The notes under the pieces are model-generated. The model ran no database searches and was not told where the DNA came from. It was given only the letters and a program-made list of their open reading frames with translations. This document shows positions 1 through 5,005 of a stretch of DNA of 5,005 nt, in pieces. The DNA lies in contig CAJQMW010000575.1 in assembly GCA_905479535.1 (NCBI GenBank), positions 1 through 5,005 of the forward strand. The letters are read 5' to 3'. This DNA comes from an uncultured Maribacter sp. (GTDB lineage: Bacteria > Bacteroidota > Bacteroidia > Flavobacteriales > Flavobacteriaceae). Each line of letters begins with the position of its first letter. Within the stretch, counting starts at the first letter, position 1. A program made the position numbers and the translations under genes.

Positions 1-244
1 CGGCTATCCACCAAAATACAATGCACGAACCCGAAATGAAATAAAGACCAACCCACCTAAACTGTTCATTTGCGGGCACTCACATATCCTCAAGGTGATG
101 TGGGACAAAAAGCTAGGTATTCTACATATGAATCCCGGTGCCTGTGGTAAGCATGGTTTTCACCAAGTCAGGACTATGTTGCGTTTTGTCATCGATGGTA
201 GCGATATTAAAGATTTAGAAATCATAGAGCTAGGGAAACGCTAA
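1..244 (+). CDS. YfcE-type metallophosphoesterase, C-terminal part (5' end outside window)
   Basis: An open frame runs in from the left edge (first full codon at 2) to a TAA at 242-244, giving 80 residues. It contains the late metal-binding motif Gly-His-Ser-His (residues 25-28 of the fragment, bases 74-85), preceded by a hydrophobic Leu-Phe-Ile-Cys strand, and the Asn-Pro-Gly-Ala motif at residues 44-47. These are the last conserved blocks of the small calcineurin-like phosphoesterases of the YfcE/MJ0936 group, whose members are roughly 160-180 residues long. About half the protein, including the first Asp-x-His metal ligands, is therefore outside the window. The family hydrolyses phosphodiesters using a two-metal centre and is cytoplasmic; the physiological substrate is usually unknown. 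The frame looks intact up to a natural stop. The family assignment is firm; the substrate is not inferable. Confidence 0.88.
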   Translation, partial: GYPPKYNARTRNEIKTNPPKLFICGHSHILKVMWDKKLGILHMNPGACGKHGFHQVRTMLRFVIDGSDIKDLEIIELGKR

Positions 245-293
245 ACCGATACCACTAATCTTTAAATATAATAGGAATAATTGTATTTGAAGT

Positions 294-320
294 AAAAAAC
301 CCGGGAACTACCCCGGGTTT
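294..320 (-). terminator. Intrinsic terminator of the DUF4293 gene, possibly bidirectional
   Basis: A perfect 9-bp stem (AAACCCGGG at 297-305 with CCCGGGTTT at 312-320) encloses a 6-base loop. Six A residues at 294-299 read as a T-tract immediately after the hairpin on the minus strand, so it fits termination of the DUF4293 gene, whose stop lies 30 bases away. On the + strand only three T follow the stem, so stopping the convergent phosphoesterase transcript here is possible but weaker. Confidence 0.85.
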
Positions 321-349
321 CACGCACTAATACTACTAAGATGTTAGGT

Positions 350-760
350 TTAACGCAAACGATCTACAGATTTTACAAGATCTTCATCCTTCTTTATGGC
401 CCTATTGGCAAGGGCTAAAAAAACGATAGAAAATACAGGAATCAACATCCCAATACCCTTCTCGGAGACCAAGGCCTCTCCGGATAAATTTAGTGATCGG
501 TAAACGAAAAATCCTAGTAAAAAAAGGTTCACTATCATGTTCAGTCTATTAACTACAAACTGATTTTTTCTATTTTTAAAGAGGAAGATAGCCCACAAGG
601 CCAGTGCGCCCGACACATAAAAAACAATGGACACCAAAATCTCGTTATTGGCATATATTTCTGTTCCCTGAGCATCCGACCAAAGATTTACAAAGAATGG
701 AAGCACAGCGGACAACAGTGCCACAATTACTAAATAAAGACTTTGAATTCTTTGGATCAT
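350..760 (-). CDS. DUF4293 family integral membrane protein
   Basis: The product has 136 residues, a usual length for DUF4293, and four hydrophobic segments at about residues 8-26, 42-62, 73-92 and 103-120. It begins with the family hallmark Met-Ile-Gln-Arg-Ile-Gln-Ser-Leu-Tyr-Leu and ends with another, a hydrophobic helix followed by Ala-Asn-Arg-Ala-Ile-x-Lys-Asp-Glu and a final Val-Asp-Arg-Leu-Arg. It is probably an inner-membrane protein with a short charged cytoplasmic tail. The start at 760 is supported by the conserved N-terminus and by a purine-rich AAGAAGG just upstream on the minus strand. The function of the family is unknown; it is essentially confined to Bacteroidota. The gene diverges from rho, an arrangement I recall in other flavobacteria, so a shared control region is plausible. 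No catalytic motif is visible. Confidence 0.9.
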   Translation of the reverse strand: MIQRIQSLYLVIVALLSAVLPFFVNLWSDAQGTEIYANNEILVSIVFYVSGALALWAIFLFKNRKNQFVVNRLNMIVNLFLLGFFVYRSLNLSGEALVSEKGIGMLIPVFSIVFLALANRAIKKDEDLVKSVDRLR

Positions 761-782
761 ACCTTCTTATCAATTACAAGGG

Positions 783-790
783 CAAAAATA
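783..790 (-). promoter_or_regulatory. Possible Bacteroidota -7 element for the DUF4293 gene
   Basis: On the minus strand these bases read TATTTTTG, a full match to the Bacteroidota -7 consensus TAnnTTTG, and they lie 22 bases upstream of the start codon at 760. That would leave a short leader containing the AAGAAGG. No TTG-type -33 element is seen at the expected distance, and the surroundings are AT-rich, so a chance match cannot be excluded. Confidence 0.35.
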
Positions 791-952
791 CTGGTCTTTT
801 TAAAAAATATCCATCTAATATTGAAAATAATTTGTATTATTGCTTCGTTAAACTTCATAACGCTTGCCATAAGGGATATCGTTCCCTAAAAATACCCACT
901 AAAGAATTTACTTCTTAACAGTACGAATCACATATAATTTATTCTACATTTA

Positions 953-2581
953 ATGTTTGAGATTACAGATTTAAAATCAAAAAAGCTACCTGAATTACAG
1001 GAAATCGCTAAGGGACTTAATGTTCCTAAATTCAAGACACTTAAGAAATTGGATTTGGTATACCAAATCCTAGACCTACAAGCCGCCAACCCAAAAGCAG
1101 CGGCCGCCATAGCCCCTACTACAGCGGAAACTCCTAATAAACCGAAACCAAGGCCAAGGCCAAGGAAGGAAACAACCGGAAAAAAAGAAGAAACAAAATC
1201 AGATAGCAAAGCGGAGTCCTCGTCTACTGCGGAAGACAAGAAAACTTCGAAATCGGATAACACCGAAAACAGGAAACCAAGACCTAGGCCGAAACCTGCA
1301 AACAGTGGACAATCAAAGAAAGATTTTCAAAAAAATACTTCGCAGCATAAGAGCAATTCCAACGGGAGTAACAACAAAAATTCCCGTCCACAAAAGAATA
1401 GCAATTATGACAAAAGTAATTTTGATAAGGATTTAAAGAACCGCTACAAGGAACCGGAATACGAATTTGATAGTATTATAGCCAGTGAAGGCGTTTTGGA
1501 CATTATGCAGGACGGTTACGGATTTCTGCGTTCTTCCGATTATAACTACCTATCCTCACCGGACGATATTTATGTTTCACAATCACAGATCAGACTTTTT
1601 GGTCTAAAAACAGGAGATACGGTTTTAGGAAATGTAAGACCTCCAAAGGAAGGGGAAAAATATTTCCCCCTTATTAAGGTCAATAAGATTAACGGTATCG
1701 ATCCTCAAATTGTTAGGGACAGGGTGTCATTTGAACATTTAACGCCACTTTTTCCGCAAGAGAAATTTAACCTAGCGGAAAGGCAAAGCACCATTTCTAC
1801 TAGAATCATAGATTTGTTTTCACCTATTGGTAAAGGACAAAGGGGTATGATCGTATCGCAGCCTAAAACAGGTAAGACCATGCTTTTAAAGGATATTGCC
1901 AACGGAATTGCGGCAAATCATCCTGAGGTATACCAAATAATTTTATTGATAGACGAACGTCCTGAGGAAGTAACGGATATGCAACGCAACGTCCGTGGCG
2001 AAGTTGTTGCTTCAACTTTTGATAAAGAAGCCACGGAACACGTGAGAGTGGCGAATATAGTTTTGGAAAAAGCAAAACGCTTGGTCGAGTGCGGCCATGA
2101 TGTGGTTATTTTACTGGATTCTATCACCAGATTGGCGAGAGCTTATAACACCGTGCAACCTGCTTCAGGTAAAGTTTTGAGTGGTGGTGTTGATGCCAAT
2201 GCGTTACACAAACCAAAAAGATTCTTTGGAGCGGCCCGTAATATTGAAGGTGGTGGGTCACTATCCATTATTGCGACGGCCTTGACGGAAACTGGCTCCA
2301 AAATGGACGAGGTCATTTTTGAGGAATTCAAAGGAACCGGTAACATGGAGCTACAGTTGGACAGAAAAATCGCCAACAGAAGAATATTCCCTGCTATAGA
2401 CCTTACCTCATCAAGTACAAGACGCGACGATATGTTATTGGACGAAAGCACCTTGCAACGTATGTGGATCATGCGTAAGTATCTTGCCGACATGAACCCT
2501 GTAGAGGCTATGGAATTCATAGAGCAGCGCTTCAAGCAAACAAAAAATAACGAAGAGTTCCTGATGACCATGAATCAGTAG
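953..2581 (+). CDS. rho: Transcription termination factor Rho with long low-complexity insert
   Basis: Rho is the hexameric RNA-dependent ATPase/helicase that ends transcription at Rho-dependent sites. Domains in order are: an N-terminal Rho_N helical domain (about residues 4-44); a low-complexity stretch rich in Lys, Asn, Ser, Pro and Arg (about 46-168); the OB-fold RNA-binding domain with the RNP1-like Asp-Gly-Tyr-Gly-Phe-Leu-Arg-Ser (187-194); and the RecA-type ATPase domain. ATPase motifs are intact: Walker A ending Thr-Gly-Lys-Thr (306-309), Ile-Asp-Glu-Arg-Pro-Glu-Glu-Val (333-340, with the catalytic Glu likely 335), Walker B with Asp389, the Q-loop around 403-415, the R-loop Gly-Thr-Gly-Asn-Met-Glu-Leu (461-467), and a candidate arginine finger at Arg490. 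At 542 residues it exceeds the E. coli protein (419) because of the insert. The start at 953 gives the usual family N-terminus; no Shine-Dalgarno is evident. The gene is monocistronic, ending at a strong terminator. Confidence 0.98.
   Translation: MFEITDLKSKKLPELQEIAKGLNVPKFKTLKKLDLVYQILDLQAANPKAAAAIAPTTAETPNKPKPRPRPRKETTGKKEETKSDSKAESSSTAEDKKTSKSDNTENRKPRPRPKPANSGQSKKDFQKNTSQHKSNSNGSNNKNSRPQKNSNYDKSNFDKDLKNRYKEPEYEFDSIIASEGVLDIMQDGYGFLRSSDYNYLSSPDDIYVSQSQIRLFGLKTGDTVLGNVRPPKEGEKYFPLIKVNKINGIDPQIVRDRVSFEHLTPLFPQEKFNLAERQSTISTRIIDLFSPIGKGQRGMIVSQPKTGKTMLLKDIANGIAANHPEVYQIILLIDERPEEVTDMQRNVRGEVVASTFDKEATEHVRVANIVLEKAKRLVECGHDVVILLDSITRLARAYNTVQPASGKVLSGGVDANALHKPKRFFGAARNIEGGGSLSIIATALTETGSKMDEVIFEEFKGTGNMELQLDRKIANRRIFPAIDLTSSSTRRDDMLLDESTLQRMWIMRKYLADMNPVEAMEFIEQRFKQTKNNEEFLMTMNQ
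1148..1165 (+). repeat. Three tandem CCAAGG hexamers inside rho
   Basis: Three exact head-to-tail copies of CCAAGG encode Pro-Arg three times in the Rho insert (residues 66-71). A similar but degenerate stretch (residues 107-115, Arg-Lys-Pro-Arg-Pro-Arg-Pro-Lys-Pro) occurs about 120 bases downstream. Because the unit is six bases, copy-number change would keep the reading frame and only alter the number of Pro-Arg dipeptides. Confidence 0.8.
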
Positions 2582-2600
2582 AAGTTTTAAAAACTGTATC

Positions 2601-2635
2601 AAAAATCCCAACCTGAATAGGTTGGGATTTTTTTT
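2601..2635 (+). terminator. Intrinsic terminator of rho
   Basis: A perfect 13-bp stem (2601-2613 with 2620-2632; core ATCCCAACC / GGTTGGGAT) encloses a 6-base loop, TGAATA. A run of eight T (2628-2635) forms the end of the stem and its tail. It starts 19 bases after the rho stop codon. The A-run at the 5' base gives a T-tract on the minus strand as well, so the structure could work in both directions, although no convergent gene is visible here. Confidence 0.92.
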
Positions 2636-2702
2636 ATTCCCTTGATACATAGTACGTTTATCGAAAATATTCGCTATTCGGCCCACAACGTCCTTAATTT
2701 AA

Positions 2703-2710
2703 TATCTTTA
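2703..2710 (+). promoter_or_regulatory. Weak candidate -7 element for the lipoprotein/membrane-protein operon
   Basis: TATCTTTA differs from the Bacteroidota -7 consensus TAnnTTTG only in its last base and lies between the rho terminator and the lipoprotein start. It would give a leader of roughly 65-70 bases. No convincing TTG -33 element is seen about 20 bases upstream. A promoter somewhere in 2636-2784 is expected because the upstream terminator is strong; this exact site is only a guess. Confidence 0.25.
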
Positions 2711-2784
2711 GCACACAGAAGATTATTCCCCCGGTCTTAAGTAGTATTTTCTTATTCGTGAACAATAATCTAAAATAAACCCAA

Positions 2785-3474
2785 ATGAAAAAATCAACAA
2801 CTTTATTTACAAAGGCTTTTTCCTTTTTATTGATTACGGGCCTAATTGGCTGTGGAGAAAAAAGGAGTGACAAACAAGAGAAAGAACACAAAGAAACCCA
2901 AACTCAGGTAAAGCCTCCAGCAAACATAATTTCCCTAGAAATGGCCGATTCAATTTATATGAACTATTCTAAGCATAGGGCAGCTATAATTGAAGATTAT
3001 GAAATTAAACAGCGTTCTCCCCAAGAAAAATTCGAGGCTTCACGTTTTGTAGACTTCGATTATGAAACCATAAAACAGTATATTGATTATGTCGATCAAG
3101 AGGCAAAAAAAGCAGGTGTTCCGAAGGTAACCAAGCTAAGATTGTATTTTGCCAACTATCCAGATAAAAAAGATTTCGACGACGGAAAAAAAGTTGTGCA
3201 TCCTAGACAGAACTCCATTTTTATGATTCCAACTTTGGAAAAAAATGGAGCTAATTATAGTTTCTATATAGGCGCCAACGGAAAGCCAGAACTAGTTCTC
3301 GATTGGAAAGCTGAAAACTCAAAAGGTATGGGGCTTTTGGAGTATGATGGGAAAAAAGCCTATGCTGGTTTTGGCCCGGATTTTTTTTCAACACCTAATT
3401 CACAAATTGGCGGAACAAGTCTAACACTAAACCATGGTGGGTCTGGACCTCCACCACGGACTGATTTCAAATGA
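2785..3474 (+). CDS. Predicted lipoprotein of unknown function with Gly/Pro-rich tail
   Basis: I do not recognise a named family. The 229-residue product starts with Lys-Lys, a hydrophobic stretch (about 7-21) and a lipobox Leu-Ile-Gly-Cys with the lipidated Cys at 23, so it should be exported and anchored as a lipoprotein. After the Cys comes a highly charged Lys/Glu/Gln linker (about 24-42); such charged residues near the Cys can direct surface export in Bacteroidota, but the match here is loose. A folded region follows (about 48-210), including Leu-Arg-Leu-Tyr-Phe-Ala-Asn-Tyr-Pro (118-126) and a Phe-Met-Ile-Pro-Thr strand (146-150). The tail ends Leu-Asn-His-Gly-Gly-Ser-Gly-Pro-Pro-Pro (215-224). 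No catalytic motif is evident. The start has an AT-rich leader without Shine-Dalgarno. Its stop overlaps the next start (ATGA at 3471-3474), which suggests translational coupling to the membrane protein downstream. Confidence 0.85.
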   Translation: MKKSTTLFTKAFSFLLITGLIGCGEKRSDKQEKEHKETQTQVKPPANIISLEMADSIYMNYSKHRAAIIEDYEIKQRSPQEKFEASRFVDFDYETIKQYIDYVDQEAKKAGVPKVTKLRLYFANYPDKKDFDDGKKVVHPRQNSIFMIPTLEKNGANYSFYIGANGKPELVLDWKAENSKGMGLLEYDGKKAYAGFGPDFFSTPNSQIGGTSLTLNHGGSGPPPRTDFK

Positions 3475-4163
3475 TGTTGCAAGAAGTTATAAACTTTTTA
3501 GCAGAGTACTATTTTCTACCTATATACTTTATTTCCTTAATTCTAAGTATCGTAAAATATCGTAGGTATTTTGACACGGAATTGAAGTATTTTCCTATAC
3601 TTATAGCTTATACCTTTCTTAATGAGCTTTTGGGGGTATTAATTAGGGAATATCCATCTATCTCACTTTTTGAAAAGATTGAGGATAGCTCTTATAACCT
3701 AATAATTTACAATATATATAGCGTAATATTTTTTTGCTATTTCTACTACGTATATTGGAAGCTTATAGCAAATAAGAAATTTAAGAATTGGATTTTCAAA
3801 GGCGCAATAGTAGTATTGGCATCATTTATAATTAGCTGTTTCTTTCAAAATCCTAACAATGTTGACCTATTTTATGCAGTTAGTATTGCATCATGGTTTT
3901 TAGTATTTAGTATAATTTTATATGCTCTGGACAAACACCTTAAAAAAGAAAAGATTGTCCAAAAATATAATTTGGTTTTTTGGGTAAGTCTGGCACTATT
4001 TATTTTCTATAATGTTTTTCCAGTAATATTTTTGATAGGGTATTTAAATTATGATTTATGGGTACAACTAGAATTGAGAACAGTATTAAGAACTTTGATA
4101 ATCATAATGCACGGTTTCTTTTGTATCGGCTTTTTGGTTAATAAAAGAAGAGCATTTGGTTAA
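3471..4163 (+). CDS. Seven-segment membrane protein of unknown function, first tandem paralogue
   Basis: The 230-residue product is almost entirely hydrophobic, with seven likely membrane segments at about residues 9-29, 39-58, 75-95, 104-125, 133-153, 167-191 and 201-223. Short charged loops such as Lys-His-Leu-Lys-Lys-Glu-Lys lie at 155-161. It is clearly paralogous to the next gene; shared positions include Ser-x-Val-Lys-Tyr after segment 1, Glu52 in segment 2, Tyr-Asn-x-x-Ile-Tyr-Asn (75-81), Tyr-Asn-Leu (166-168), Pro184 and Leu-Arg (202-203). No ATPase, kinase, protease or transporter signature is visible. The start lies in ATGATG, so translation could begin at 3471 (overlapping the lipoprotein stop) or one codon later. 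The coding sequence is visibly more AT-rich than rho, as expected for Phe/Ile/Leu/Tyr-rich membrane proteins. A sensor or receptor-like input module is one possibility, purely by topology. Confidence 0.85.
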   Translation: MMLQEVINFLAEYYFLPIYFISLILSIVKYRRYFDTELKYFPILIAYTFLNELLGVLIREYPSISLFEKIEDSSYNLIIYNIYSVIFFCYFYYVYWKLIANKKFKNWIFKGAIVVLASFIISCFFQNPNNVDLFYAVSIASWFLVFSIILYALDKHLKKEKIVQKYNLVFWVSLALFIFYNVFPVIFLIGYLNYDLWVQLELRTVLRTLIIIMHGFFCIGFLVNKRRAFG

Positions 4164-4166
4164 TTC

Positions 4167-4850
4167 ATGGTAAATAAAATTCCAGAGTTTGTAGCAGGTA
4201 ATTACTTCATGTTCATTTATGGTCTTGCATTGATTTTATCTTTTGTCAAATACAAGTATTACTATGAAACCCGTTTAAAAGCCTTACCCATAATAATAGG
4301 ATATGTTTTACTAACCGAAGTCCTTGGTTATATTATTAGTGAATATGAGGAGATACAAATTGTATACGAAGAGGGTCTTCACTATTACAATCACTTTATA
4401 TACAATATTTTAGATATTGTTTTATTTATATACTTTTTTTGGATTTTCCAAAGAAGTATTTCAGCGGATGTATACAAAAATTTCATAATCTACGGGGTTA
4501 TTCTATTTCTCATTGCTACCCTACTGAATCCTTTCTTTCAGGATTTTACATTATACCCCCAACTAGGAAGTATTGGTGTGGGATCTATATTATTAATTAC
4601 CTGTAGTGTCCTGTACTTACTACAATTAGTCGCAAATCAATCAAAATTATCCAACTACAATCTTCTTTTAAAATGGATTAGTATTGGAATCATTTTACTT
4701 TATCCGTTTTACCCAGCCATCCTTTACATAGGACAAGTAAATGAGGTTATCTTCTTTGAATTGAATTTGAGATCAGTACTTGGTTTTTTGATTGTCCTAA
4801 TGTACAGTTGTATTAGTATAGGCTTGATTAAATTGAAAAAAGTAATATGA
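4167..4850 (+). CDS. Seven-segment membrane protein of unknown function, second tandem paralogue
   Basis: The 227-residue product has seven predicted membrane segments (about residues 10-28, 38-58, 75-95, 103-122, 131-154, 166-189 and 200-223). It aligns along its whole length with the preceding gene, almost without gaps. Shared features are Ile-Tyr then Leu-Ile-Leu-Ser in segment 1, Val-Lys-Tyr (27-29), Glu51 with Leu-Gly in segment 2, Tyr-Asn-x-x-Ile-Tyr-Asn (74-80), Asn121-Pro, Tyr-Asn-Leu (164-166), Tyr-Pro-x-Ile-x-x-Ile-Gly around 181-189, and Leu-Arg-Ser-Val-Leu (201-205). The pair is diverged, not a recent copy. The start lies three bases after the previous stop, so the genes are almost certainly co-transcribed; no strong Shine-Dalgarno precedes it. 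No enzymatic motif is visible. It appears to be the last gene of the operon, since 155 bases without an obvious coding frame follow to the window edge. Confidence 0.85.
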   Translation: MVNKIPEFVAGNYFMFIYGLALILSFVKYKYYYETRLKALPIIIGYVLLTEVLGYIISEYEEIQIVYEEGLHYYNHFIYNILDIVLFIYFFWIFQRSISADVYKNFIIYGVILFLIATLLNPFFQDFTLYPQLGSIGVGSILLITCSVLYLLQLVANQSKLSNYNLLLKWISIGIILLYPFYPAILYIGQVNEVIFFELNLRSVLGFLIVLMYSCISIGLIKLKKVI

Positions 4851-4892
4851 CTATCGGATAGTTTGCACATGAAGTCAACTTTTAAGTTTTGT

Positions 4893-4972
4893 AAAAAAAA
4901 CACCTCCCTCTATCCCTCCTTTCTAGGAGGGAAGAAATCGTTTCCCCTCTAAAAAGAGGGGATTAAGGGGTG
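4893..4972 (-). terminator. Possible minus-strand terminator formed by the palindromic element
   Basis: Eight A residues at 4893-4900 directly flank the left end of the palindrome and read as a T-tract following the folded structure on the minus strand. A convergent minus-strand gene beyond the right edge could end here. On the + strand no T-tract follows the hairpins, so for the membrane-protein operon the element would act at most as a 3'-end stabilising stem or a weak terminator. The long stem is imperfect. Confidence 0.35.
4901..4972. repeat. Palindromic intergenic element of two inverted hairpin modules (REP/BIME- or MITE-like)
   Basis: The element begins CACC and ends GGTG. It contains two small hairpins: TCCCTCCT / AGGAGGGA (4913-4920 with 4925-4932, loop TTCT) and TCCCCTCT / AGAGGGGA (4943-4950 with 4955-4962, loop AAAA). 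The right half is close to the reverse complement of the left half: CCTCTATCCC near the left end matches CCTTAATCCC read from the right end at 8 of 10 positions. The middle, GAAA-tcg-TTTC (4934-4944), is also symmetrical. Such head-to-head hairpin pairs are typical of dispersed intergenic repeats. Only one copy lies in this window, so repeat status is inferred from structure. Confidence 0.65.
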
Positions 4973-5005
4973 CGTAGGCCTAAATTTAGTCGTAAATCGT
5001 ATGAT

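Noticed and set aside
902..916. Small inverted repeat AAGAA...TTCTT just upstream of rho
   Set aside because: It is a five-base A/T-rich stem without G/C core or T-tract; expected by chance in AT-rich DNA and not a convincing attenuator or operator.
604..918. A 104-codon open frame on the + strand upstream of rho
   Set aside because: Its first half is antisense to the confidently assigned DUF4293 gene and the rest covers the AT-rich divergent promoter region; the translation resembles no family I know.
928..1263. Minus-strand open frame over the start of rho
   Set aside because: It is a shadow of the low-complexity rho insert, and its Gly/Ala/Ser/Leu-rich translation reflects the repeats on the coding strand.
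1705..2686. Several minus-strand open frames of 65-142 codons across the rho ATPase domain and terminator
   Set aside because: All lie opposite highly conserved rho coding sequence, and none has a recognisable domain.
2694..2891. Minus-strand 65-codon open frame before and over the lipoprotein start
   Set aside because: It overlaps the signal peptide coding region antisense and has a low-complexity hydrophobic translation; no support as a gene.
4851..4861. Palindrome CTATC-G-GATAG right after the last gene
   Set aside because: A single-base loop cannot form a proper hairpin and no T-tract follows, so it is not called a terminator.

Overview
The window looks like a chromosomal segment from a Bacteroidota bacterium, most likely a member of the Flavobacteriaceae. 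The reasons are the transcription terminator Rho with a long Lys/Asn/Ser/Pro-rich insert typical of this phylum, a divergent DUF4293 membrane protein, AT-rich leaders with little Shine-Dalgarno signal, and a G/C-box palindromic element in the last intergenic region. Genus cannot be assigned from the sequence alone.

Layout, left to right. (1) Positions 1-244 hold the C-terminal half of a YfcE-type metallophosphoesterase on the + strand. (2) A GC-rich hairpin at about 297-320, with its T-tract on the minus strand, separates it from a convergent DUF4293 gene (350-760, minus). (3) A gap of about 190 bases carries the divergent promoters of DUF4293 and rho. (4) rho (953-2581, +) encodes a 542-residue protein and ends at a strong intrinsic terminator (2601-2635). 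(5) A gap of about 200 bases leads into a compact three-gene + strand operon (2785-4850): a predicted lipoprotein with a Gly/Pro-rich tail, then two tandem paralogous proteins each predicted to have seven membrane segments. The lipoprotein stop and the first membrane-protein start overlap (ATGA), and the two membrane genes are 3 bases apart. (6) The 3' flank (4851-5005) contains a roughly 72-base imperfect palindrome made of two inverted hairpin modules, probably a dispersed repeat.

The left part is housekeeping: phosphoesterase, conserved membrane protein, Rho. The right part is the least explained: a lipoprotein plus a duplicated polytopic membrane protein, apparently a cell-envelope module of unknown function. 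No sensor kinase, transporter ATPase or enzyme domain can be recognised in it, and no RNA gene, CRISPR array, transposase or phage gene is visible in the window.
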